From NCBI RefSeq assembly GCF_009371975.2, contig NZ_VIKT02000009.1:45799-109798 (forward strand): a stretch of 64,000 nt of DNA. The letters run 5' to 3'. The notes beneath the pieces are model-generated. The model was not told the origin of the DNA. It ran no database searches and worked only from the letters and a program-made list of their open reading frames with translations. The DNA comes from Microcella pacifica (GTDB lineage: Bacteria > Actinomycetota > Actinomycetes > Actinomycetales > Microbacteriaceae). Both the position numbers and the translations under genes were made by a program. The first letter of the stretch is position 1, and every line of letters starts with the position of its first letter. Below are positions 44,758 to 53,136 of the stretch, piece after piece.

Positions 44758-45556
44758 TGACCTCGCGGCACGCCTCGCCGAGGAGGCGGATCGCGTCGCC
44801 CCGCGCTCCGCCCTCGACGTCGACTCCCTCGTGCGCCGCAGCCGGGCGCGACGCCGCCCCGCCCTTCTCGGTGCCGGAGTGCTCGCCACCGTCGTGATCG
44901 TCGGCATCGGTGGGCTCGGGATCGGCGCGCTCAGCGGACTGGTGCCGAACGATCTCACTGCGGCAGACAGCGCCTCGACCGTGGATGAGTCGGCGATCGA
45001 GCAAGATGGCGCCGACGACACGGGCGGGGGCACGGTGGCGGACGGAGAGTCAGCGCTCGCGCCCGACTGGCTGCAGAACCGCTGCGGTTCCTCCCCCGTC
45101 ACCCCTGCCGACGTTCCCGATATCGGCCTGCGACTGGAGGTCGACTTCCCCGCCCGTGCGACGACGGGTGCCGACGCCATCGTCGGAACCGTGCGCGTCA
45201 CGAACACGGGCAGTGAGCCGGTCGCCGGTGCCGTCTCGGCCACACCCGCGATCACCGTCGCCCGGGAAGGCGTCACGGTCTGGCACACCTCGGGCGTAGA
45301 GCCCGGCGACCCGCGAGAGCTCGCACTCGACCCCGGGGAATCGCGAGCGTTCGACGCCGTGCTGCGCCCGCTCTCCTGCACGATCGACGATGAGGCGCGC
45401 GCCGTCGACGGATTCGACGCGGGGCTCGCTTCTCTGCCCCCCGGCGAGTACGCCGTGTCGGCCGTCCTCGATATCACTCTTGATGACGACTCCGCGGCAC
45501 GCGTGCCCCTGGTTTCCGAGCCCGAAAGCCTCCGGCTCATCGAGCCGACGGGCTGA
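44744..45556 (+). CDS. Single-pass membrane protein, candidate anti-sigma partner
   Basis: This 270-residue protein has about 38 cytoplasmic residues, a membrane helix at residues 40-66 and an outer region. The outer region begins with an acidic linker (residues 70-105) and ends with a beta-rich domain that contains VTNTGSEPVAGAVSATP and LDPGESRAFDAVL, the pattern of an immunoglobulin-like fold. It overlaps the ECF sigma gene by 14 bp and has GAAGGAG upstream of its ATG, so it is co-translated. The cytoplasmic part lacks a recognisable zinc HxxxCxxC motif, so the anti-sigma role is only inferred from position and topology. Confidence 0.68.
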   Translation: MTPHDDLAARLAEEADRVAPRSALDVDSLVRRSRARRRPALLGAGVLATVVIVGIGGLGIGALSGLVPNDLTAADSASTVDESAIEQDGADDTGGGTVADGESALAPDWLQNRCGSSPVTPADVPDIGLRLEVDFPARATTGADAIVGTVRVTNTGSEPVAGAVSATPAITVAREGVTVWHTSGVEPGDPRELALDPGESRAFDAVLRPLSCTIDDEARAVDGFDAGLASLPPGEYAVSAVLDITLDDDSAARVPLVSEPESLRLIEPTG

Positions 45557-45641
45557 CGGAGGCACCGGCTGCGCACGATGTCTCGACACCGCGCCACTCT
45601 CGATGACTAGAATCACGGCACCAGCCGAGAGAGACGGTGCG

Positions 45642-47678
45642 ATGCACGCGCAATCGACCAGGACACCCCCGACCATGCCGACGACGACGCAGCGGCGTAC
45701 CCCCATCCTCCTCCTGCTCGCCGCGCTCGTGGGGGGCTCGCTCCTCGTCGGTGCGGGCCCCGCGCACGCCGCCGAGCCCCTCGACGTCGGCGGCGCCTAC
45801 GTGCTCGACGAAGCCGGCGTGCTCGGCGACGACGCGCCACGCGTCGAGGCGGCCCTCGAGAGCCTCTTCGACGAGATCGGCGCGCCCCTCGTCGTCGTCA
45901 TCGTCGACACGTTCGAGGCGCCGCAGAACGGCGCCGAGTGGGCGGATGCCGCGGCGATCGCCTCGGGCCTCGGTGAGCGGGATGCCCTGCTCGCGATCGC
46001 CGTGCAGGACCGCTCATTCGGTATCTCGCCAGGGCTCGACTTCCCGGTGAGCGACGACGCCCTCGCGAGTGCGGAGGCTGAGGCGCTCATCCCCGCGCTC
46101 CGCGACGACCGCTGGGCGGACGCGATCGTCGACTACTCCGAGCGGCTCGCCTCGCCGGGCGGCTCCGTGCTCCCCCTCGTCATCGGCGCCCTCGTCATCG
46201 TGGTCGTCGTCATCATTATCGTCCTGGTGGTCCGCTCGCGACGGCGCGGCACGGGCACGACGCGCGCGCCCGAGAAGCAGTCGCTTGAGCAGCTCGAGCA
46301 GTCGGCGTCGCGTCGGCTGGTGGAGCTCGACGACGCCCTCGCGACGAGCGAGCAGGAGCTCGGCTTCGCCGAGGCGCAGTTCGGCACCGAGCCCACGGCG
46401 GGCTTCCGCGACGCCCTCACCCGTGCCCGCGCACTCGTCACCGAGGCGTTCCGCACGCGCGGCGCGCTCGAGGAGACGACCGCCGAGGCGGGCCCACGAC
46501 GCGAGGCTCTGCTGAGCGTCATCGCCCAGTGCGATGAGGCGGATGCTCTGCTCGCGGCCCAGGAGGACGCCTTCGAGGCGCTGCGCGAGGTCGAGCAGAA
46601 CCTCTCGGGCGCGATCACGACGGCCCGCGGCGCTCTCGATGCCGCTGCCTCGGCTGTCGAGTCGACGACGGCGACCCTCGATCGGCTCCGTGAGGAGTAC
46701 GCGGAGAGCGCCCTGCGCGATATCGCGGACGCTCCCGAGCAGTTGCCCCGACTGCTGCAGCTCGCCGAGGCCGAGCTGCAAGCGGCCCTCGCGGCCCATG
46801 AGCGCCAGGAGCCCTCCGCGGCGGCGATCGAGGTTCGCTCGGCCCAGCTCGTCCTCGCTCAGCTGCACAGCACCGCCGCGGCCGTGGACCGCCGAGCGGC
46901 CGAGCTCGGCGAGGCACGGTCGGCGGTCGCCGATCAGCGCTCCGATCTCGCCTCGGGCATCGAGGCCGCCCGTGCGATCCCGTCGACCTCCGCGGGCTCC
47001 CCCGAGCTCACGGCGGCGGTCGCCGTCGCGCAGTCCGCCCTCGACGAGATCGACGATCGTGACCCGGTCGCGACTCTGACGCGCCTCGTGGGCGCGGATC
47101 GCGCTCTCGATGCCGAGCTCGCCGACGCACGCGAGGAGTCGGAGCGTCGAGCTGCCGCTGAGGGGGCTCTCGAGCGCACGCTCGCCTCCACGCGCAGCGC
47201 GATTCTCAGCGCGGCGGAGTACATCGCCTCCCACCGCGGCGCGGTCGACGCGAGTGCTCGCGCGCGCCTCGCCGAGGCGCAGGCGCAGCTCGACGTGGCT
47301 CTCGACGCGCGCGCGAGCGACCCGGTCTCCGCTCTCGAGACCGCACAGGGCGCCCATGATCTCGCCCGACGCGCCCTCGAGGCCGCGGAACGCGACGTGC
47401 GCGGGGCCCTCGAACCGCGAGGAGCCATCGGTGGCCTGACCGGATCAGGCTCGTCCGGCGGAGGCGGCGCGCTCGTCGGAGGGCTGCTCGGCGGTCTCCT
47501 CGGCTCGGGCGGCGCACCCTCCCGCCCGCGCTTCGGCTCCTCGGGCTCACGACGCTCGTCCAGCTCCCGCTCTTCGGGATCGTCCTCCCGTGCGACCTCC
47601 CGGTCGTCCTCGCGCTCCTCGCGACCGGCCCGGTCCTCCCGTTCCCGCTCCGGCCGCAGCCGCGGCGGCCGCTTCTGA
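45642..47678 (+). CDS. TPM-domain membrane protein with coiled coil and Ser/Arg-rich tail
   Basis: This 678-residue protein carries a signal sequence (residues 20-47, LLLLAALVGGSLLVGAGPAHA), a TPM domain outside the membrane (residues 50-170, YVLDEAGVLGDDAP) and a membrane helix at residues 183-207. A long cytoplasmic region (residues 225-600) is Ala/Glu/Leu-rich and mostly helical. The end has a Gly-rich stretch (GGGGALVGGLLGGLLGSGG) and about 45 residues made almost only of Ser, Arg and Gly. The ATG at 45642 follows GAGAGAGACG. A TAGAAT hexamer at 45608-45613 is a likely -10. PspA follows 55 bp later, so the two are probably an envelope-stress pair. Confidence 0.82.
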   Translation: MHAQSTRTPPTMPTTTQRRTPILLLLAALVGGSLLVGAGPAHAAEPLDVGGAYVLDEAGVLGDDAPRVEAALESLFDEIGAPLVVVIVDTFEAPQNGAEWADAAAIASGLGERDALLAIAVQDRSFGISPGLDFPVSDDALASAEAEALIPALRDDRWADAIVDYSERLASPGGSVLPLVIGALVIVVVVIIIVLVVRSRRRGTGTTRAPEKQSLEQLEQSASRRLVELDDALATSEQELGFAEAQFGTEPTAGFRDALTRARALVTEAFRTRGALEETTAEAGPRREALLSVIAQCDEADALLAAQEDAFEALREVEQNLSGAITTARGALDAAASAVESTTATLDRLREEYAESALRDIADAPEQLPRLLQLAEAELQAALAAHERQEPSAAAIEVRSAQLVLAQLHSTAAAVDRRAAELGEARSAVADQRSDLASGIEAARAIPSTSAGSPELTAAVAVAQSALDEIDDRDPVATLTRLVGADRALDAELADAREESERRAAAEGALERTLASTRSAILSAAEYIASHRGAVDASARARLAEAQAQLDVALDARASDPVSALETAQGAHDLARRALEAAERDVRGALEPRGAIGGLTGSGSSGGGGALVGGLLGGLLGSGGAPSRPRFGSSGSRRSSSSRSSGSSSRATSRSSSRSSRPARSSRSRSGRSRGGRF

Positions 47679-47733
47679 CCCCGCACGACCGACGCTCTCC
47701 CTGAATCATCCCCACAGAAAGGCACCACTCGTC

Positions 47734-48468
47734 ATGACCAAGCAGTCCATCTTCGGCCGCATCGCCCAACTCGCGAAGGCCAACATCAACGCCCTGCTCG
47801 ATTCCGCGGAGGACCCGCAGAAGATGCTCGACCAGATGGTGCGCGACTACACCGCGAGCATCCAGGAGGCGGAGGCGGCGATCGCGCAGACCATCGGCAA
47901 CCTGCGCCTGCTCGAGCAGGACTACGCGGAAGACGTCGCCTCGGCGCAGGACTGGGGCCGCAAGGCCGTCGCCGCGAGCGCCAAGGCCGACGAGCTGCGC
48001 CAGGGCGGCAACACCGCCGACGCCGACAAGTTCGACAACCTCGCGAAGGTGGCGCTCGGCAAGCAGCTTGCGGCCGAGTCGCAGGCGAAGGCCGCCGAGC
48101 CCACGATCGCCTCACAGACCGAGGTCGTCGAGAAGCTCAAGAGCGGTCTCGAGGGCATGAAGGGCAAGCTCGGCGAGCTGCGCGCCAAGCGCGACCAGCT
48201 CGTCGCGCGCTCGAAGATCGCCGACGCCCAGTCGCAGGTGCTCGACGCGGTGAAGAGCATCGACATCCTCGACCCGACGAGCGAGCTCGGCCGCTTCGAG
48301 GAGAAGATCCGCCGCGAGGAGGCGAAGGTGCTCGGCCAGCAGGAGCTCGCCTCGTCGAGCCTCGACGCGCAGTTCGAGGCGCTCGAGGACGTCGGCGTGC
48401 AGGCCGAGGTCGACGCGCGGCTCGCCGCCCTCAAGCAGGGCAACGCCCCGCAGGCGATCGATCAGTAG
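47734..48468 (+). CDS. pspA: PspA/IM30-family envelope stress protein
   Basis: This 244-residue protein is a member of the PspA/Vipp1/IM30 (ESCRT-III-like) family, which binds stressed membrane and maintains it. The start MTKQSIFGRIAQLAKANIN is an amphipathic helix; LLDSAEDPQKMLDQMVRDY is a family signature. The rest is a long coiled coil with many charged residues (EVVEKLKSGLEGMKGKLGE), ending in a short C-terminal segment. The ATG at 47734 has AGAAAGG at longish spacing. It follows the TPM gene, a gene pair seen in other actinobacteria. Confidence 0.93.
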   Translation: MTKQSIFGRIAQLAKANINALLDSAEDPQKMLDQMVRDYTASIQEAEAAIAQTIGNLRLLEQDYAEDVASAQDWGRKAVAASAKADELRQGGNTADADKFDNLAKVALGKQLAAESQAKAAEPTIASQTEVVEKLKSGLEGMKGKLGELRAKRDQLVARSKIADAQSQVLDAVKSIDILDPTSELGRFEEKIRREEAKVLGQQELASSSLDAQFEALEDVGVQAEVDARLAALKQGNAPQAIDQ

Positions 48469-48562
48469 AGCATCCGACGTCGCCGTCCCCGACCGCACGC
48501 GCGGCGGGGAGGGCGCTCGATGGCACGGCGTCGACGCGGCGCGCGGGCTGGCGATCATCGGC

Positions 48563-49546
48563 ATGATCGCCGCCCACGCGTGGCCGCGGCAGGACGACGG
48601 CGAGCTGCTCGTCGACGGGCGCCCCTCGGTGCTGTTCGTCGTCGTCGCGGGCGTCGCGCTCGGTCTCGTGACCGCGCGCGCCGCGCAGCCGAGCGCGCCC
48701 GTGGATGCGCGACGGGAGCAGCGCATCCGCCTGCTCGTGCGCGCGGCGATCCTGCTCGTGATCGGCCTGCTGCTCTGGATGCTCCCCAGCGGTATCGCGA
48801 TCATCCTCGACTACTACGGGGTGCTGTTCGTGCTCGCCCTGCCGCTGCTGTTCGCCGCGCGGTGGCTGCTCGCCATCGTGAGCCTCGCATTGCTCGTCGC
48901 CGCGCCGCTCGCCCGTGACGCGCTCGTCGCGGCGGGGGTACCCGGCGAGAGCCCGCTCGAACCCGTCGTCGACTACCTGTTCACGGGCTACTACCCCGCC
49001 GTGCTGTGGCTGCCGCTCGTCGGTCTCGGCCTGCTCGCGACGCGCTCGGGGCTCGATCGCGCGCGCACGCGCGCCATGCTCGTCGGCGGAGGCGCCACCG
49101 CGGCGCTCGGCGGCTACGGTGCCGCGGCTCTCCTGCCGAGTGTCTCGGCCGAGGCGCACAGCGGCACGACCGCCGAGCTCGTCGGCTCCGGCGGGCTCGC
49201 GTTCGCGATCATCGGGCTGCTGCTCGTCGTGCTCGACCCCGGCACACCCTCGCCGTGGCGACGCGTCGCGCTCGCGCCGCTCACCGCGATCGGCCGTGTC
49301 GCCCTCACGGTCTACGTCGGCCAGGTCGTCGTCATCGCGGCGTTCGCCGCGCTCGGGCCCGCGGGCCGCTTCACGAGCCCGGTCGGGGAGACCCTCACGG
49401 TCGTGCTCGTCGTGGCGGGCATCCTGTTCGGCCTCGCCTGCTCGGCGCTCGGGCGGCGCGGACCGCTCGAAGCGCTCCTGAGCTCCGCGGCGGCCGCCGC
49501 CGGCCGCGCGGCGCTACCGCCTGCGCCACCCACGGTGCGAGACTGA
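48563..49546 (+). CDS. Multi-pass membrane acyltransferase-like protein (heparan-alpha-glucosaminide acetyltransferase/DUF418 type), start uncertain
   Basis: The protein has at least 327 residues and eight or more membrane helices. In the same frame, the sequence upstream of the ATG at 48563 encodes RWHGVDAARGLAIIG, which is the conserved start of this superfamily (R-x-x-G-x-D-x-A-R-G), so the real protein is longer. The open frame runs back to at least 48470 without ATG, GTG or TTG. A strong GGGGAGG with an ATG 6 nt later (48520) exists but in another frame. Either a non-standard start, a frameshift or a sequence error explains this. The annotated start is therefore a minimum. Its function is not known. 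Confidence 0.68.
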   Translation: MIAAHAWPRQDDGELLVDGRPSVLFVVVAGVALGLVTARAAQPSAPVDARREQRIRLLVRAAILLVIGLLLWMLPSGIAIILDYYGVLFVLALPLLFAARWLLAIVSLALLVAAPLARDALVAAGVPGESPLEPVVDYLFTGYYPAVLWLPLVGLGLLATRSGLDRARTRAMLVGGGATAALGGYGAAALLPSVSAEAHSGTTAELVGSGGLAFAIIGLLLVVLDPGTPSPWRRVALAPLTAIGRVALTVYVGQVVVIAAFAALGPAGRFTSPVGETLTVVLVVAGILFGLACSALGRRGPLEALLSSAAAAAGRAALPPAPPTVRD

Positions 49547-49550
49547 CGGC

Positions 49551-50363
49551 ATGGCCGCCCGCTTCCTCGTCGTCCCGCAGTGGCAGGGCTCCGGCTCCGA
49601 CCGCGCCATGCGCCTCGTGGAGGGCGCCGAGGCGATCCTGGCCGACCTGCCCGCCGCCGCGACCGAGCGCGTGGAGGTGCCGCTCGAAGCCGGCGACCAC
49701 GAGGGCACGGGCATCCACCGCTGGAGTTCGATCCGCCTCGTGCGCGAGCGCCTGGGCCGCGCCCTCGCCGAGCACGAGAGCGACCGCGACGACCCGGTCA
49801 TCGTCGTCGGCGGCGACTGCGGCGTCGAGTACGCGAGCATCGACGCGCTCGCCGCGCGGGCCCGCCCCGTGCTGCTGTGGGCCGACGCGCACGCCGACCT
49901 CAACTCACCCGAGACCTCCCCGAGCGGCGCGTTCCACGGCATGGTGCTGCGCGCGCTCCTCGACGACGGCATCGTGGCCCCCGAGGACGTGCTGCTGCTC
50001 GGAGTGCGCGACCTCGACGACGCTGAGGCGGAGGCGATCGAGCGGTTCGGCCTGCGCCGGGTGGCCGCCGACGAGGTGGCCGACGCGGTCGCGGAGCGCG
50101 CTGGCGACGGTGCGGATGCCCTGCTCTACCTGCACGTCGACCTCGACGTGCTCGACCCCGGTGTCTTCGCCGGCGTCGGCTTTCCCGCCCCCTTCGGGCT
50201 CCAGCTCGGCGAGCTGTGCGACGCTCTGCGGGCGGCACGCGCCGCGCTGCCGCTCGGTGGTGCGGGCCTGTGCGAGTATGCCCCGCCCGAGGGGGCGCGC
50301 GACGAGGAGGCCGGCGACGACAGCGCCGCCATCCTGCGGATCATCGGCGCATTCACCCGCTGA
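49551..50363 (+). CDS. Arginase/agmatinase-family protein
   Basis: This 270-residue protein has the ureohydrolase fold. Metal-binding motifs are GGDCGVE near residue 88, WADAHADLN near residue 111 and HVDLDVLDP near residue 199, with SGAFHGM for substrate. In classical enzymes the first motif is GGDHS, whose His binds one Mn ion; here it is Cys. Similar variants occur in actinobacterial arginase-family proteins, so activity on arginine, agmatine or another guanidine is not certain. The ATG at 49551 follows GAGACT (49539-49544) by 6 nt. It sits 4 bp after the membrane-protein gene. Confidence 0.82.
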   Translation: MAARFLVVPQWQGSGSDRAMRLVEGAEAILADLPAAATERVEVPLEAGDHEGTGIHRWSSIRLVRERLGRALAEHESDRDDPVIVVGGDCGVEYASIDALAARARPVLLWADAHADLNSPETSPSGAFHGMVLRALLDDGIVAPEDVLLLGVRDLDDAEAEAIERFGLRRVAADEVADAVAERAGDGADALLYLHVDLDVLDPGVFAGVGFPAPFGLQLGELCDALRAARAALPLGGAGLCEYAPPEGARDEEAGDDSAAILRIIGAFTR

Positions 50364-50390
50364 GCGCCCCGCCTCAGTACCCTGGCGTGC

Positions 50391-51176
50391 ATGACTGAGA
50401 AGCGCGTCACCGTCGACCGCGACGGCCCCCTCCTGCTCATCGGCCTCAACCGCCCCGAGAAGCGCAACGCCGCCGATGTGGCGATGCTCGAGCAACTTGC
50501 GCTCGCCTACGGCGAGCTCGAGCGCGACGACGAGGCCCGCGTCGGCGTCGTCTACGCGCACGGCGACCACTTCACGGGCGGTCTCGACCTCGCCGACGTC
50601 GCCCCGCGCATCGGGCCCGAGGGTCTCGCGATGGTGCCCGAGGGCGGCATCCACCCCTGGGGCATGGACGGCTCGCGCGTGAGCAAGCCCGTCGTGCTCG
50701 CCGTGCAGGGCACGTGCCTCACGCTCGGCGTCGAGCTCGCTCTCGCCTCCGACATCACGATCGCGGCCTCCGACACGGTCTTCGCGCAGCTCGAGGTGGC
50801 GCGCGCGATCCTGCCCTTCGGCGGGGCGACGACCCGCTTCGCGGCCACGGCCGGCTGGGGCGACGCGATGCGCTGGATGCTCACGGGCGACCGTTTCGAC
50901 GCCGCCGAGGCGCACCGCATGGGTCTCGTGCAGGAGGTTGTCGAGCCGGGCCAGCAGCTCGAGCGAGCGCGCGAGCTCGCCGGCCGCATCGCCGCCCAGG
51001 CGCCGCTCGCGGTGCAGGCGACCCTCGCCAACGCCCGCCTCGCGGTGCGCGAGGGCGCCTCGGCGGCGGAGGCGCGCCTGCCGCACGAACTCGTGCGGCT
51101 CGCGCAATCGGAGGATGCCCGCATCGGCATGCAGGCCTTCCTCACCCGCACCGAACCCACGTTCGTGGGTCGGTAG
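50391..51176 (+). CDS. Enoyl-CoA hydratase/isomerase family protein
   Basis: This 261-residue crotonase-fold protein should act on CoA thioesters. The oxyanion-hole segments are visible: LNRPEKRNAAD near residue 21 and AVQGTCLTLGVELALASDI near residue 103. The usual catalytic Glu pair is not clearly kept (segment EVARAILPFGGATTRF), so hydratase, isomerase or hydrolase activity cannot be chosen. The ATG at 50391 follows TACCCT (50378-50383) by 7 nt, suggesting its own leaderless promoter. A flavoprotein reductase follows 10 bp later. Confidence 0.85.
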   Translation: MTEKRVTVDRDGPLLLIGLNRPEKRNAADVAMLEQLALAYGELERDDEARVGVVYAHGDHFTGGLDLADVAPRIGPEGLAMVPEGGIHPWGMDGSRVSKPVVLAVQGTCLTLGVELALASDITIAASDTVFAQLEVARAILPFGGATTRFAATAGWGDAMRWMLTGDRFDAAEAHRMGLVQEVVEPGQQLERARELAGRIAAQAPLAVQATLANARLAVREGASAAEARLPHELVRLAQSEDARIGMQAFLTRTEPTFVGR

Positions 51177-51186
51177 AGGCAGAACC

Positions 51187-52668
51187 GTGGGCACCGCACC
51201 GACCTCCGACGAGGACCAGACCGAGGCAGAGATCTACGACGTCATCGTGATCGGCGCCGGCGCCGTGGGCGAGAATGTCGCCGACCGCGCCGTCCAGGGC
51301 GGTCTGAGCGTGCTCATCGTCGAGGCCGAGCTCGTCGGCGGCGAGTGCTCCTACTGGGCGTGCATGCCCTCCAAGGCGCTCCTGCGCTCGGCGAGCGTGC
51401 TGCGCGCGGCGCACGCCGTGGGCGGCGCGCGCGAAGCCGTCACAGGCACGCTCGACGCCGCCGCCGTGCTCGCCCGGCGCGACACCTTCACGAGCCACTG
51501 GGACGACGCCGGCCAGGTGCGCTGGCTCGAGAAGGCGGGCATCGCCCTCGCCCGCGGCCGGGCGCGACTCGACGGCGAGCGCCGCGTCATCATCACGGGC
51601 GACGACGGTGACCAGCGCACCGTGCTCGCCCGCCACGCGGTCGCGCTCTGCACGGGCAGCGAGGCGGCGGTGCCGCCCCTCGACGGGCTCGCGGAGGCGA
51701 GGCCGTGGACCTCGCGCGAGATCACGAGCACCGAGACCGTGCCCGACCGGCTCGCGATCATCGGCGGCGGGGTCGTCGGCTGCGAGATGGCGACCGCATT
51801 CACCTCGCTCGGCAGTCGCGTGACGCTCCTGAGCCGCGGGCGGCTGCTCTCCGGCGTCGAGCAGTTCGCCGGCGACGCCGTGACCGAGCGCCTTCGTGCC
51901 GACGGCGCCGAGGTGCTCATCGGCACGACACCCGAGCGCGTCGACCGGCTCGCCGACGGCACCGTGCGCCTCGCACTGCCCGAGGGCCGCGAGCTCGTCG
52001 TTGACGAGGTCGTCGTCGCCACCGGCCGCAGGGCTGGCACGCGCGACCTCGGGCTCGAGACCGTCGGCCTCACCCCCGGCGAGTGGATCGACGTCGACGA
52101 CACCCTGCGCGCTCTCGACGCCGACGGGCGCGCGAGCGAGTGGCTCTACGCCGTGGGCGACATCAACCACCGCGCGCTGCTCACGCACCAGGGCAAGTAC
52201 CAGGCGCGCGCCGCGGGCGATGCGATGGCGGCGCGCGCGAGCGGAGCATCCCGCCAGGAGGCCCCGTGGGGCGCACACGTCGCGACCGCCGACCACGCCG
52301 CCGTGCCCCAGGTGACGTTCACGGCGCCCGAGGTTGCAAGCGTCGGCCTCACGCTCGCCGAGGCGACCGGGCGCGGTCTGCGCGTGCGCGCCGTCGACTA
52401 CGAACTCGGCTACGTCGCCGGCGCGAGCGTGCACGCCGACGACTACCGCGGCACCGCCCGCATGGTCGTCGACGAGGACCGCCACGTGATCGTGGGCTTC
52501 ACGATCGTGGGCGACGACGTCGCCGAGCTGCTGCACGCCGCGACGATCGCCGTCGTCGGCGAGGTGCCCCTCGACCGGCTGTGGCACGCCGTGCCCTCCT
52601 ACCCGACCATGAGCGAGATCTGGCTGCGGCTGCTCGAGCAGTACGGCCGCGTGAGCGCGACGGGCTAG
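51187..52668 (+). CDS. NAD(P)/FAD-dependent disulfide-reductase family protein
   Basis: This 493-residue flavoprotein has the layout of dihydrolipoyl/mercuric reductases. FAD binds at VIVIGAGAVGENVADRA (residues 19-35), the redox-active CX4C is in GGECSYWACMPSK near residue 57, NAD(P) binds at LAIIGGGVVGCEMA near residue 195, and LYAVGDINHRALLTHQG contacts the flavin. The dimer-interface region reads HAVPSYPTMSEIW where classical enzymes have HxHPT, so the catalytic base region is altered. The GTG at 51187 has GAGG 8 nt upstream. The substrate is unknown; it may work with the enoyl-CoA hydratase upstream. Confidence 0.88.
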   Translation: MGTAPTSDEDQTEAEIYDVIVIGAGAVGENVADRAVQGGLSVLIVEAELVGGECSYWACMPSKALLRSASVLRAAHAVGGAREAVTGTLDAAAVLARRDTFTSHWDDAGQVRWLEKAGIALARGRARLDGERRVIITGDDGDQRTVLARHAVALCTGSEAAVPPLDGLAEARPWTSREITSTETVPDRLAIIGGGVVGCEMATAFTSLGSRVTLLSRGRLLSGVEQFAGDAVTERLRADGAEVLIGTTPERVDRLADGTVRLALPEGRELVVDEVVVATGRRAGTRDLGLETVGLTPGEWIDVDDTLRALDADGRASEWLYAVGDINHRALLTHQGKYQARAAGDAMAARASGASRQEAPWGAHVATADHAAVPQVTFTAPEVASVGLTLAEATGRGLRVRAVDYELGYVAGASVHADDYRGTARMVVDEDRHVIVGFTIVGDDVAELLHAATIAVVGEVPLDRLWHAVPSYPTMSEIWLRLLEQYGRVSATG

Positions 52669-52671
52669 TCC

Positions 52672-53136
52672 GTGCGGATCGTGCGCGCCGTGTTCGCGCT
52701 GCCCGGGTACTGGCTCGCGACCGCGCTCGCCCTGGTCTGGGGTGCACCGCTCGCGCGATTCCGCGTCGCGCGCCACGGCGACCTGCTCGTGTGCGCGGGA
52801 CTGCCGCGCTGGGCCTTCGGGCGCGGGGGCACGACCATCGGCGCCGTGTACCTCACGCGCGGCACCGTGAGCGAGGCCGTGCTGCGGCACGAGGCCGTGC
52901 ACCGGCAGCAGTGGCGGCGCTACGGGCTCGCCTTCATCGTGCTGTACTTCGCGGCGGGCCTCGACCCGCTGCGCAACCGCTTCGAGATCGAGGCGGGGCT
53001 CGAGGATGGCGGCTACCGCCGCCGCGCTGCCACGGTCATCCCTACCACTGCGGCGGGTGCAGGCGCTCCGGATGCGCCCGCTCCCACTGCGCGCCCAGCG
53101 CGAGAAGATCGGCCTCCCCGCCCGGGCGCCCGATGA
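52672..53136 (+). CDS. Small HExxH-motif protein, unknown function
   Basis: I do not recognise a named function. The 154-residue product has a hydrophobic N-terminus (residues 4-25), a middle WAFGRGGTTIGAVYL, and LRHEAVHRQQWRRYG near residue 66 containing HEAVH, a possible zinc motif. A hydrophobic FIVLYFAAGL and NRFEIEAGLEDGGY follow. Homologues I recall end near GGY, so the last 35 residues, rich in Ala and Pro, may be an extension created by loss of a nearby stop. They overlap the convergent amidase by 95 bp. The GTG at 52672 is 3 bp after the preceding stop, so it is probably co-translated. Confidence 0.65.
   Translation: MRIVRAVFALPGYWLATALALVWGAPLARFRVARHGDLLVCAGLPRWAFGRGGTTIGAVYLTRGTVSEAVLRHEAVHRQQWRRYGLAFIVLYFAAGLDPLRNRFEIEAGLEDGGYRRRAATVIPTTAAGAGAPDAPAPTARPAREDRPPRPGAR

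Noticed and set aside
48520..48918. ATG with excellent GGGGAGG site starting a 132-residue Arg-rich frame
   Set aside because: The product is an Arg/Ala-rich out-of-frame version of the membrane protein. The site is kept as evidence for a start problem in the real gene, not as a gene.
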